From Mesorhizobium sp. (GTDB taxonomy: Bacteria; Pseudomonadota; Alphaproteobacteria; Rhizobiales; Rhizobiaceae): a DNA stretch of 64,000 nucleotides. Where the stretch lies: the NCBI GenBank assembly GCA_004020645.1, contig SAQL01000014.1, positions 1 to 64,000 on the forward strand. Direction: 5' to 3'. Each line of letters opens with the position of its first letter. The first letter of the stretch is position 1. The notes beneath the pieces were generated by a model, which saw nothing but the letters and a program-made list of their open reading frames with translations, was not told where the DNA came from and did not search any database. Both the position numbers and the translations under genes were made by a program. This document shows positions 27,354 to 36,599 of the stretch, piece by piece.

Positions 27354-28949
27354 GTGCCCCTGACATTGGCTGGGAAAGTGGAGTTGCACGTGCGTGACAA
27401 GACGCAGTTGACACGGCTCGAAACAGAAACTGTCAATGCCGCCAAAACCCGCAAGCCCCTTTATGCCGCGCGTCAAAAGATCTTTCCGAAGCGCGCCTCG
27501 GGCAACTTTCGCCGCTTCAAATGGCTGGTGATGACGATCACACTTGGCATCTATTACCTGACTGCGTGGCTGCATTGGGATCGTGGCCCATTTGCCCCGG
27601 ACCAGGCCGTGCTGCTCGATCTCACCAATCGGCGCTTCTACTTTTTCTTCATCGAGATCTGGCCGCAGGAATTCTTCTATGTGGCCGGCCTCCTGGTCAT
27701 GGCCGGTGTTGGACTTTTCCTGATTACCTCTGCTGTCGGCCGTGCCTGGTGCGGCTATGCATGTCCGCAGACCGTGTGGGTCGATCTGTTCCTTGTCGTC
27801 GAGCGTGCGATTGAGGGGGACCGCAACGCCCGCATGAAACTCGATGCCGGCCCCTGGACCGCCCGCAAGCTGATGCTGCGGGTCTCGAAACACGCCATCT
27901 GGCTTGTCATAGGGGCGGCGACCGGTGGCGCCTGGATTTTCTATTTCGCTGATGCACCAACACTTGTGGGCGAGCTTTTCACCGGTACCGCCGCACCTGT
28001 CGCCTACATCACCATCGCCGTGCTGACGGCGACGACCTACACCTTCGGCGGCCTGATGCGCGAACAGGTCTGCACCTATATGTGCCCATGGCCGCGCATC
28101 CAGGCAGCCATGCTCGATGAGAATTCGCTCACCGTCACCTACAATGACTGGCGCGGCGAGCCGCGATCGCGCCACGCCAAGAAGGTGCAAGCCTCGGGGC
28201 AGTCCGTCGGCGACTGCGTCGACTGCAATGCCTGCGTCGCGGTCTGCCCAATGGGAATCGACATTCGCGACGGCCAGCAGCTCGAATGCATTACCTGCGC
28301 GCTGTGTATCGACGCCTGCGACGGCGTCATGGACAAGCTCGGCAAGGAGCGCGGGCTGATCTCCTACGCGACGCTCTCCGACTACAACGCCAACATGATG
28401 CTGGCGACCGCAGGCGGCTCCAGTTCAATCAATCCGTCGCTGGTCAGGACTGCTGTCGGCACCTTCTCCGATCAGGTGGCGCATTTTCACATTCGCAAGA
28501 TCTTCCGGCCGCGCACCTACGTCTACATGGGCTTGTGGTCGCTGATCGGGCTGGGCCTGCTCTATTCGCTGCTGACGCGCGATCGGCTAGAACTGAACGT
28601 GCTGCATGACCGCAATCCGCAATTCGTCACACTATCCGATGGCTCCATCCGCAATGGCTATAGCGTCAAGCTGCTCAACATGATCCCTGAGCTAAGGACA
28701 ATCGTCGTCACCATGCAGGGTCTGGAGGGTGCCGACATGGTCGTCGACGGCGACGACATCCCGGCCGGCCGGTCTTTCGCCATCCCGGTCGAACCCGACC
28801 GCCTGAAAACGTTGAAGGTCTTCGTTCGCCAACCGGCGGACCAGATCCACGCCCCGGCACAGACCTTCAAGTTCCGTGTCGAGGATAAGGCGAACTTCGA
28901 GTCGAACGAGTACGCCGCCACATTCAACGCGCCAGAGGCCGCCAAATGA
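27354..28949 (+). CDS. fixG: FixG (CcoG/RdxA-type), iron-sulfur copper-assembly protein
   Basis: The frame is 531 residues from the GTG at 27354. No ATG occurs before the conserved KPLYAARQKIFPKR segment; GTGs at 27378 or 27390 are alternatives. Membrane helices, cysteine motifs CGYACPQTVW and CTYMCPWPR, and ferredoxin-type [4Fe-4S] motifs (CVDCNACVAVCPMGIDIR and CITCALCIDACD) are all present, followed by a periplasmic C-terminal domain. CcoG reduces copper for cbb3 assembly. Confidence 0.95.
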   Translation: MPLTLAGKVELHVRDKTQLTRLETETVNAAKTRKPLYAARQKIFPKRASGNFRRFKWLVMTITLGIYYLTAWLHWDRGPFAPDQAVLLDLTNRRFYFFFIEIWPQEFFYVAGLLVMAGVGLFLITSAVGRAWCGYACPQTVWVDLFLVVERAIEGDRNARMKLDAGPWTARKLMLRVSKHAIWLVIGAATGGAWIFYFADAPTLVGELFTGTAAPVAYITIAVLTATTYTFGGLMREQVCTYMCPWPRIQAAMLDENSLTVTYNDWRGEPRSRHAKKVQASGQSVGDCVDCNACVAVCPMGIDIRDGQQLECITCALCIDACDGVMDKLGKERGLISYATLSDYNANMMLATAGGSSSINPSLVRTAVGTFSDQVAHFHIRKIFRPRTYVYMGLWSLIGLGLLYSLLTRDRLELNVLHDRNPQFVTLSDGSIRNGYSVKLLNMIPELRTIVVTMQGLEGADMVVDGDDIPAGRSFAIPVEPDRLKTLKVFVRQPADQIHAPAQTFKFRVEDKANFESNEYAATFNAPEAAK

Positions 28950-29443
28950 CCGCCAATGCCCAAAAGCCTCGCGAATTCACCGGCAGGCACATGCTGGCCA
29001 TCATTCTCACCTTCTTCGGGGTGGTCATCGCGGTCAACCTGACCATGGCCACGCTCGCCAATACGAGTTGGACCGGCCTCGTCGTCGAGAACACCTATGT
29101 GGCCAGCCAGCAATTCAACAAGGAGGCCGAGGCCGGCCGCGCTCAAGCAGCGCTCGGTTGGACCGGCAAGCTGACCATCGCATGGGGCGAAGTCCGCTAC
29201 AGCCTCTCCGACGCTGCAGGCAAGCCGGTTCCTCTGCACAGCGTCAAGGTGCTGTTTCGTCATCCCGCCTACGAGAAAGAGGACAAGTCCGTCACGCTCG
29301 CCCTCGCCTCCGGCCAGGAGTTCGCCGCCCAGCATATGCCGAAGGACGGCGTCTGGATCGTCGAAGTCGACACCGATGCCGGCCTGACACGACCCTATCG
29401 CGACGTCCGCAGGATTATGATTTCTCATGGAGCGCTGCAATGA
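28946..29443 (+). CDS. fixH: FixH (CcoH), cbb3 assembly protein
   Basis: The protein has 165 residues with one N-terminal membrane helix (about 18-40) and a periplasmic domain. Its ATG overlaps the fixG TGA, and its end overlaps the fixI start, so fixGHIS is translationally coupled. The family is needed for oxidase assembly. Confidence 0.94.
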   Translation: MTANAQKPREFTGRHMLAIILTFFGVVIAVNLTMATLANTSWTGLVVENTYVASQQFNKEAEAGRAQAALGWTGKLTIAWGEVRYSLSDAAGKPVPLHSVKVLFRHPAYEKEDKSVTLALASGQEFAAQHMPKDGVWIVEVDTDAGLTRPYRDVRRIMISHGALQ

Positions 29444-31728
29444 GCTGTTGTGCACCGGGCGCTGAAATGGCGCTGGATCTGAACGGCGCCACGTCGGTCC
29501 TGCCATCCAGCCAGGAGATCAGGTTGGCGAGCCGATCGCTTGGCGATGATCTTCGGCAGACCGATCTTTCAGTGCCGACGGTTCATTGCGCCGCCTGTAT
29601 CCAGACGATCGAGGCGGCACTTGGAAAGCTCGATCACGTCGAAAGCGCGCGCGTCAACCTGTCGACGAAGCGGGTCGCGGTCCGGTGGCGAGGAGACGAG
29701 GTGCCACCCTTCGTCGCCGCGCTTGGCAGGCTGGGCTACGAGGCGCATCTGTTCACACCCGAGGTCGATGACAAGGACAAGACGCTTGCCGAACTGATCC
29801 GCGCTGTCGCTGTTGCCGGCTTTGCGGCGGGGAACATCATGCTGCTTTCGGTCTCTGTCTGGTCCGGCGCCGAAGGTGCTACCCGCGACCTGTTTCACTG
29901 GGTCTCGGCGCTGATCGCCATTCCTGCCCTCGCCTTCGCCGGCGGAATCTTCTTCCGTTCGGCCTGGAATGCTTTGCGCCATGGTCGCATGAATATGGAC
30001 GTGCCCATCGCGGTCGGTGTTTCGCTCGCCTATGCCATGAGCCTCTATGAGACGATCAATCATGGCGACCACGCCTATTTCGACGCGTCGGTATCGCTGC
30101 TGTTCTTCCTTTTGATCGGGCGCACGCTGGATCATGTGATGCGGGAGCGTGCCCGGACTGCCGTGAAGGGCCTGTCTCAGATGGCCGCGCGTGGCGCCAT
30201 GGTGATGCGCGGCGACGGCGCGCGCGACTATCTGCCGGTCGGCGAGATCGAACCAGGCATGCGGTTGTTGATCGCGGCCGGTGAGAGGATCCCCGTCGAC
30301 GGCAAGATCATCCAGGGAACGTCGGATCTCGACTGCTCGCTGGCCTCAGGCGAAAGCACGCCGAAAAACGTGGCGCCGGGCGAAGCAGTACAGGCCGGCG
30401 TGCTCAATCTTACCGGCCCGCTGACGATCCAGGCGACAGCCGCCGCAAAGGATTCGTTCCTGGCGGAGATGGTTCGGCTGATGGAATCCGCCGAGGGCGG
30501 TCGCGCGCACTATCGCCGCATCGCTGATCGCGTGTCGGCACTCTACGCGCCCCTGGTTCATCTCACCGCCTTCGTGACATTCCTGGGCTGGATGGCGGCG
30601 ACCGGCGACTGGCACCGGGCGATGACGATCGCCATCGCTGTTCTCATCATCACATGCCCCTGCGCGCTCGGCCTCGCCGTGCCGATCGTCCAAGTGGTCG
30701 CGGCGCGGCGGCTTTTCGAGAGCGGTATCATGGTCAAGGACGGTTCGGCCATGGAGCGCCTCGCGGCGATCGATACTGCCGTGTTCGACAAGACCGGCAC
30801 GCTCACGCTCGGCCAGCCCCGGCTGGTCAATGCGGACTCGATTGATCCGGGCATGCTGGCAATCGCCGCCGACATGGCCGCGCATTCGCGTCACCCGTTT
30901 TCAAAGGCCATGACCGGCTTTGCCGCTCCTGGCGGGCAACACAAATTCGATGCCGTCACAGAGCATCCGGGGTTCGGGATCGAAGCCACTGTCGCCGGAA
31001 GCACCTGGCGGCTGGGTCGACGCGGATGGGCTGGATGGAAGGCCCGGACCGGAGGTGAAGGCAAACATGGCTATGGTGGAACGGCCCTGACAAAAGACGG
31101 GTTCATTGTCGCGACCTTCGATTTCGAGAATGCGCTGCGCGCCGACGCGGCGGCGGCGATCAAGCGATTGAACGATGCCGGGGTGTCGATGCAAATGCTG
31201 TCGGGCGATACCGCCGCAGCCTGCGCCGAAGTGGCAAAGCTGCTGGATATCGACGACTTCGTTCCGTGCCTGCTGCCATCGGGCAAGCTCGAACGCATCG
31301 AAACCCTCGCGAAAGTTGGGCACAAGGTTCTGATGGTTGGCGACGGCCTCAACGATACGCCGGCCCTGAGCGCGGCGCATGTCTCGATCGCACCGGCCAC
31401 CGCCGTCGACATTGGCCGCAACGCGGCAGACTTCGTCTTCCTGCGCGAAAGCCTCCTGGCGGTGCCGCTCGCCCTGGGCGTCTCGCGCAAGGCAGGAAAC
31501 CTGATCCGGCAGAACATCGCAATCGCAATCGTCTACAATGCGGTGGCAGTACCAATCGCCATCCTCGGGCACGTCACGCCTTTGATAGCGGCGATTGCCA
31601 TGTCTGCCTCATCGCTGCTTGTTATTGGAAACGCATTGCGCTTGCACGGCTTCATGGCGAATGCGACGGTGCAAGTTATTCAAAAAGTCAGACGCTCCGC
31701 AGTCGGCTATTCGGCACAATCCTCGTGA
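29440..31728 (+). CDS. fixI: FixI (CcoI), copper-exporting P1B-type ATPase
   Basis: The protein has 762 residues. It has an N-terminal metal-binding domain with HCAAC (Cys50, Cys53), a membrane CPC motif (Cys406-Pro-Cys408), the phosphorylation site DKTGT (Asp450) and the hinge GDGLNDTPAL. It delivers copper for the CuB site of the oxidase. The ATG overlaps the fixH stop, and the TGA overlaps the GTG of fixS. Confidence 0.97.
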   Translation: MSCCAPGAEMALDLNGATSVLPSSQEIRLASRSLGDDLRQTDLSVPTVHCAACIQTIEAALGKLDHVESARVNLSTKRVAVRWRGDEVPPFVAALGRLGYEAHLFTPEVDDKDKTLAELIRAVAVAGFAAGNIMLLSVSVWSGAEGATRDLFHWVSALIAIPALAFAGGIFFRSAWNALRHGRMNMDVPIAVGVSLAYAMSLYETINHGDHAYFDASVSLLFFLLIGRTLDHVMRERARTAVKGLSQMAARGAMVMRGDGARDYLPVGEIEPGMRLLIAAGERIPVDGKIIQGTSDLDCSLASGESTPKNVAPGEAVQAGVLNLTGPLTIQATAAAKDSFLAEMVRLMESAEGGRAHYRRIADRVSALYAPLVHLTAFVTFLGWMAATGDWHRAMTIAIAVLIITCPCALGLAVPIVQVVAARRLFESGIMVKDGSAMERLAAIDTAVFDKTGTLTLGQPRLVNADSIDPGMLAIAADMAAHSRHPFSKAMTGFAAPGGQHKFDAVTEHPGFGIEATVAGSTWRLGRRGWAGWKARTGGEGKHGYGGTALTKDGFIVATFDFENALRADAAAAIKRLNDAGVSMQMLSGDTAAACAEVAKLLDIDDFVPCLLPSGKLERIETLAKVGHKVLMVGDGLNDTPALSAAHVSIAPATAVDIGRNAADFVFLRESLLAVPLALGVSRKAGNLIRQNIAIAIVYNAVAVPIAILGHVTPLIAAIAMSASSLLVIGNALRLHGFMANATVQVIQKVRRSAVGYSAQSS

Positions 31729-31880
31729 CGACCTTGCTCTATCTCATACCAGTGGCCCTTTTTCTGGGTGCACTGGGCCTGTCCGGCTTCGTCTGGGCAT
31801 TGCGAAGCGGTCAATACGAAGATCTCGACGGAGCCGCCGAGCGGATACTAATTGATCGGGACGACAAACCGGGACGCTGA
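31725..31880 (+). CDS. fixS: FixS (CcoS), small cbb3 maturation protein
   Basis: Fifty-one residues from a GTG that overlaps the fixI stop (GTGA). One membrane helix is followed by the family signature FVWALRSGQYEDLDGAAERI. It is required for cofactor insertion in the oxidase and is the last gene of fixGHIS. Confidence 0.93.
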   Translation: MTTLLYLIPVALFLGALGLSGFVWALRSGQYEDLDGAAERILIDRDDKPGR

Positions 31881-32177
31881 TTTCAATCCGCTGTGCATAA
31901 GATGCGCGGATCCCGCTCGTCAGTCGAGCCGGCTCGGTCGGAGCAAGCTGTCCATGCTCCATGACCAGCTTGACCTAAGCTGCGCACTACATTGATTTGT
32001 GAAAATCCACTGTCGTGCGAAGGACTGCCTTCCCATGCACCCAGTATGAGGCGGCTGATGCCGCGAGAGTACCTCGCGCGGCCGGACGAGCTTCGCACTG
32101 TGCGCACGGGTAACAAGTTGAGCGTCGCGATCGATCACCCGAGCGTGAACTACCAGTGCCGGTTGATCGTGCCCTGG
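31881..32177. other. Intergenic region after fixS
   Basis: About 300 bases with no convincing gene. A frame running through it (PREYLARPDELRTVRTGNKL) joins the CHAT-like frame further right but lacks a start signal. I see no terminator with a T-run. Confidence 0.4.
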
Positions 32178-32191
32178 CTGATCCAGATCAG
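32178..32191 (+). promoter_or_regulatory. FNR/FixK-type anaerobox upstream of the CHAT-like gene
   Basis: CTGATCCAGATCAG is a perfect CTGAT-N4-ATCAG palindrome, the same variant as the hemN/fnrN box. Centred at 32184.5, it would set a class II start near 32226. A CTTTATA -10 candidate at 32214-32220 fits that spacing. A GAAGGAG ribosome site then precedes the ATG at 32244. Confidence 0.75.
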
Positions 32192-32243
32192 GGTCATATT
32201 CGCATCAGTGGTGCTTTATAGGCCAGTCTTCGAAGGAGAATGC

Positions 32244-33035
32244 ATGACTTATGTATCGCGGCCAGACGCGTCCACCTCTGATGGGGTTGCATGCTTCATT
32301 GCCGATCCATGCCAATTTCCGGCCCTGCGCCTTGCAGCAATGCGGTCACCGAAACTCAGCGCAGATCACGGTGTTCCGCACGTGGTATCCACTCGTCACG
32401 ACGATAATAATAGGCAGAATCCCATGAGCGCCGTTCACATCATCGACTGCCACAACGCGAATGACTACTTCGCCGACAGGGCGGACGGACCGATCACACA
32501 GAAGATGCTAAAGACTGTCAACATCCGCGCGGAGCTCCACATTGCTTTGGACCGAAAGCATTTTCGTGAGGCTGTAGTCCAAGCGAACAAGGCGAAGTGC
32601 GACGTGCTTCACATCGCTGGGCACGGCAATGGAGACGGGATCGCTTCGTCCAGTGGGCGAGGTAGCCTTCTTTGGGCTGACTTCGTAGAAATGTTCCAAG
32701 GCTCGGATCCAGCGCCGAAGATCCTCGTGATGTCAATGTGCTGCGGAGCATCATACGCGTTGGGCCGTGCGTTTTCGAGATCGGCCAAGCGCCCGACGTT
32801 GATCATTGGTTCGAGTGACGCGCGCTATTTCGACGACTATGTCGCCGCGTGGGCTTTGCTCTATCGGGGACTGAATTGCAAGGACATCGACATCGAAGCC
32901 ATGCAGCAGGTTCTTGATGAGATATGCGCGGTCGTGCACGGAAACTTCCGCTACCTTGGCTGGGACGAGGAGCGAGAGCGCTATCTCTTATATCCTCGTA
33001 GGAAGGACCGCTTCAACGTCGTGGAGCGTGAGTAG
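32244..33035 (+). CDS. CHAT/caspase-like (clan CD) protease-fold protein
   Basis: The protein has 263 residues from ATG 32244, chosen for the strong GAAGGAG site and the upstream FNR box. An internal ATG at 32424 (MSAVHIIDCHNAND) would remove 60 residues derived from a repeated sequence. The core has a histidine in VLHIAGHGNGDG (His127) and a cysteine in ILVMSMCCGAS (Cys166 or Cys167), with the spacing of the CHAT/caspase catalytic dyad. A later IIGSSDARYFDDYVAAWALL segment is typical of the fold. No TPR, gasdermin or other partner is adjacent. The neighbours are fixS and a quinone hydroxylase gene. Catalytic activity is an inference. Confidence 0.62.
   Translation: MTYVSRPDASTSDGVACFIADPCQFPALRLAAMRSPKLSADHGVPHVVSTRHDDNNRQNPMSAVHIIDCHNANDYFADRADGPITQKMLKTVNIRAELHIALDRKHFREAVVQANKAKCDVLHIAGHGNGDGIASSSGRGSLLWADFVEMFQGSDPAPKILVMSMCCGASYALGRAFSRSAKRPTLIIGSSDARYFDDYVAAWALLYRGLNCKDIDIEAMQQVLDEICAVVHGNFRYLGWDEERERYLLYPRRKDRFNVVERE
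32271..32370 (+). repeat. Direct repeat flanking the CHAT-like gene, left copy
   Basis: A segment starting TCCACCTCTGATGGGGTTGC aligns with 33170-33270. By hand I count about 12 differences in the best 76 positions, including a conserved GCCGATCCATGC core. It falls within the first codons of the longer CHAT-like reading frame. Confidence 0.75.
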
Positions 33036-33169
33036 TTATGCGCACGGGTTCCAGGTGGAATGTGGCGATCGATGCGGCGCGGCCGTGGCTGACCAGCGTC
33101 GCGAGTGTCTCGCTTGCTGGCGGCGATCTGCGCGGCTGCGCGGCGAAAGGGCGGGATCGGTTAGCCGCA

Positions 33170-33270
33170 TCCACCTCTGAGCGGGTTGCGTGCTTCGTTG
33201 CCGATCCATGCGAATCCCCCGGCCCAGCGCCTTTAGGCAATGCGGCGGGCACGGAGCTCAGCGGATGTCA
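33170..33270 (+). repeat. Direct repeat flanking the CHAT-like gene, right copy
   Basis: Starts TCCACCTCTGAGCGGGTTGC and mirrors the left copy about 900 bases away. The rest of the 33036-33324 gap carries a short frame (RLAASTSERVACFVADPC) whose peptide also resembles the left copy, so the repeat may come from old coding sequence. It lies just upstream of the ubiM-like gene. Confidence 0.7.
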
Positions 33271-33324
33271 GTCGGCTCAGTTCCACCGTTACACGAGGAT
33301 AGCCGACGGGACGGCGGCACGCTG

Positions 33325-34503
33325 ATGGGCTCTGACGACAATTTTGACATCGTTGTCGTTGGAGCCGGGCCGGTCGGCCTTTCGTTCGCTGCGTCGCTTG
33401 CCCAAAGCGAACTCAAGGTGGCAGTTGTTGAACAGAACACATTCGATAGTCTGGCGAATCCGGCTTTCGATGGTCGCGAAATCGCGCTGACCAACGCTTC
33501 GATCAGAACCCTTCGCGAGCTCGGCGCCTGGGATGTCATCCCGGCTTCGGACAAATCAGCAATTCAAGGCGCGCGCGTGCTCAACGGCTCGAGCGCATTC
33601 GCTCTTCGTTTCGATCCTCCCAGCAACTCTGGAGAACCGCTGGGGGTTTTGGTTCCAAATTGCCGGATCCGCGAGGCGCTGTTCAAAATCGTCCGCTTGC
33701 AGGATCGCGCCCGGCTGTTGTGCGGCCACTCGGTCGTCGATGCAACAAACAGCCAAGAAGGAGCAGTCGTAACGCTCTCTAATGGCGCGCGTTTAACTGC
33801 TCGGCTTGTTGTTGCCGCGGATTCGCGTTTGTCCGCCACGCGTGATCTGCTGGGCATCGGCGCCGATATCAACCGGCTTGGCCACTCGATGCTGATTTGC
33901 CGAGTGAGGCACGAGCGCGCCCACCACCAGATCGCCATCGAATGGTTCGATCACCATCAGACGATAGCGATATTGCCCCTCGCGGAGGGCGTGTCGTCGC
34001 TGCTGCTCACATTGCGCTCAAACGAGGCCTATAGACTGCTTGCCTTCGATGACGATTTGTTCCTGTCGGAGTTGACGAAACTGTGTCGAGGGCGCCTTGG
34101 AAAAATGACCTTGGCAAGCAAGCGCCATACCTATCCGCTGGTCACGACCTGGGCGCACAAATTCCGGGCCCCGAGCGCCGCACTCATCGGCGACGCTGCC
34201 ATCGGCATGCACCCGGTGACCGCTCACGGATTCAACATCGGTCTCAGCAGCCAGAAGCAACTCGCCCGTGGAATCATGACTGCGTGCCGCGACGGCCGCA
34301 ATGTTGGCGACCCCGACATGCTGCACATATACGAAAGGCGGCTGCGCCTGTCGGCGGCGCCGCTCTACCATGCAACGAACATACTGGTTGGACTCTACTC
34401 CAGAGACCACCTGGCGGCACGGCTTGCAAGGCATCTGGGGCTTCGCTTTGCCCAACATGTTCCCCTTGTCCGGCATGGGATTTCGGCGGAGCTCCAGCGG
34501 TGA
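33325..34503 (+). CDS. ubiM: UbiM-like FAD-dependent ubiquinone-biosynthesis hydroxylase
   Basis: The protein has 392 residues from ATG 33325. It has an N-terminal FAD dinucleotide fold (IVVVGAGPVGLSFAASLAQ), a middle DG-type segment and the C-terminal FAD motif GDAAIGMHPVTAHGFNIGL. The NPAFDGREIALTNASIRTLRELGAWD region is close to what I recall of UbiM, the alphaproteobacterial flavin hydroxylase that replaces UbiF or other ring hydroxylases. It would add a hydroxyl to the quinone ring, feeding the respiratory chain that ends in the fix oxidase. It could also be a UbiH/Coq6 paralogue. Confidence 0.8.
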   Translation: MGSDDNFDIVVVGAGPVGLSFAASLAQSELKVAVVEQNTFDSLANPAFDGREIALTNASIRTLRELGAWDVIPASDKSAIQGARVLNGSSAFALRFDPPSNSGEPLGVLVPNCRIREALFKIVRLQDRARLLCGHSVVDATNSQEGAVVTLSNGARLTARLVVAADSRLSATRDLLGIGADINRLGHSMLICRVRHERAHHQIAIEWFDHHQTIAILPLAEGVSSLLLTLRSNEAYRLLAFDDDLFLSELTKLCRGRLGKMTLASKRHTYPLVTTWAHKFRAPSAALIGDAAIGMHPVTAHGFNIGLSSQKQLARGIMTACRDGRNVGDPDMLHIYERRLRLSAAPLYHATNILVGLYSRDHLAARLARHLGLRFAQHVPLVRHGISAELQR

Positions 34504-34667
34504 TACTGCACCAGCAGTTGCATTTTGCGCGATGTGCTGGGCGAGCGATGGGAGAGAGTGCATCATGCGCCGGAGTAATCCTGCTCCCGACGCTGATCTC
34601 CGATTGAAGAATTAACCCCGTCCTTCAGGGGGGCTGCATAGGCTGCGGACAAGCAGGAGTAAGCAAG

Positions 34668-36581
34668 CTGACCCGTCCAGCCCTGGAAAAAGAAGATCCG
34701 CTGGAGGCGAGAATCCTTCAGGACCAGCTCGCTGATCTGAGGGCAGGCCTTTTCGTCTCAATGCCGATAAGCATTGTGCTGTCCGGGCTGATTTTGACCG
34801 TGCAGGCCCTTTCCGGGAACGGTCTTGCTGGCGCGGCCTGGTTTTCGGTCGTTAATGCGATAAATGCCGCCCGCCTTGCACTCGCCCGTCATCAGCTGAA
34901 GGAACCCGGAGTCCAGGATGATCTGACACGGGTTTGGCTGCGGCTTCGCTGGTTTGGCAGGCTTGCTCTTCTGGCGGGATTCACCTGGTCATTCCTTGCC
35001 GTCCTAACGGCTGGGTACACGACGTCTCAAGCATCGCTGCATCTAATAATTCTGGCGGGCATTTCAGCTGGCGCGGTCACGTACGGCAGCTCATAGGCTG
35101 CGGCAGCGATATACTTCATCACACCGCCACTCCTCATTGCCGCCGCATGCTTGCTGACGAAGGGAACCCTGGAAAACTACATTCTGGCTTTTGCCGTCCT
35201 GCTTTTCGAGGGCGGCCTAGCTCGAGCCTCGTTCGTTGGACAAGCGCGCTTCCGTGACGCGAGCCGCCTGAGACATCAAGCCGAGCGGCTTGCCGCGGAA
35301 ATGGAGCGCAATTCCAGGGAGGACCATCTTACCGCGCTCCTCAACAGGCGCGGCCTCGAACATGCAATCGATCAGTTTGAGAACACTGATGGGCCCTTTG
35401 TGGCCATGCTGATTGATCTGGATGGGTTCAAATCTGTCAACGATACCTACGGTCACAGAACGGGTGACGAGCTGCTTGCCAGGATCGCCCGCCGAATAGA
35501 GGAAGAAGCACCGGAGGGCTCAACGCTCGCCCGCATCGGTGGCGATGAATTCGTGCTGGTTTTTTCCTCGCTTAGAAATTCGCCTTCTCCCAGCAATCTC
35601 GCATCCAATCTCATATCCAAGCTTGCTCGCCCCTATCCTGGCGTCGCCTCCGTCCGGATCGGGGCATCCATAGGAATATACTCGGCTAAAAACCCGGGGC
35701 TGACGGAAATGTTGTTGCGGGCGGACATCGCCCTTTACACAGCTAAGCGCCGTGGCAGGAACGAATTTTGCCTGTTCGATGCCGAGCTCGACCGGGAACT
35801 GCAACGCCGCCAGTCCATCGAACGCGATCTTCATTCGGCGATAAAGACGAGAAGCTTGGGCCCTTGGTTCCAGCCAATCGTAAGACTCGACACCGAAGCT
35901 GTGATCGGTTTTGAAGGGTTGCTAAGGTGGTCCCATCCGATTCACGGTTCCATCTCTCCGCCCGAAATCATGACAGCGGCACGCGAAACCGGAATGCTCC
36001 AGCTGCTAACTCAAGCTGTATTTTCCGAATGTTGCGCTTTTATCGACGCCTTGGTGAAAGCTGACTGTCGTGATGTTCGTGTGGCGATGAACGTTTCACC
36101 GCGCGAATTGGAGGCCGGCGATATCGACGAAATGGTTCTGAATGGTCTGGCGGCAAAGGACCTCCCTGCAACGATGTTCGAAATTGAGATAACAGAAGAA
36201 TCGCCCGTGGACCCGGACAGGGTCGATGAAAAGCTCGGACGGCTTTCACATGCCGGCATTTCCATCGCGCTCGATGACTTCGGCACCGGCTTTTCCACGT
36301 TGGCATCGCTCAAGGACAGTCGGATAAGGAAGGTGAAAATAGACCAGGGCTTCATTCGCGGTTTAGCCAAATCGCGGGAGGATCGGCTGCTTGTCAAAAC
36401 CGTGATCGATCTTGGTCGGACGCTCGGGATCGAGGTCATGGCCGAGCGCGTCGAGACAGAGGCGGATCGGCAAACTCTGCACAAGCTTGGCTGCAAAACC
36501 GCTCAGGGCTTCCTGTTCTCCAAGGCGGTGCCACTCAGCCAAGCGCTTGGTTTGGCAGTTAAAGAGCGCCAGGAGTTGTGA
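34668..36581 (+). pseudogene. GGDEF-EAL cyclic-di-GMP protein interrupted by an in-frame TAG
   Basis: One frame runs from about 34668 to 36581 with a single TAG at 35094-35096. The first part encodes membrane helices (MPISIVLSGLILTVQAL and LALLAGFTWSFLAVL). The second continues the membrane region, then a GGDEF domain (RIGGDEFVLVF) and an EAL domain (EGLLRW, DDFGTGFSTL, KIDQGFIRGL). There is no ATG before 34761; the AGGAG at 34655-34659 is followed by a CTG at 34668. If translation restarts at 35151, a 476-residue soluble GGDEF-EAL protein could be made. The C-terminal end abuts an IS66 remnant. Confidence 0.78.
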
Positions 36582-36599
36582 CCGGCATCCGCCATTCGC

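Noticed and set aside
34616..34634. Small CCCC/GGGG hairpin after the ubiM-like gene as a terminator
   Set aside because: The stem is only four to five bases and has no T-run.
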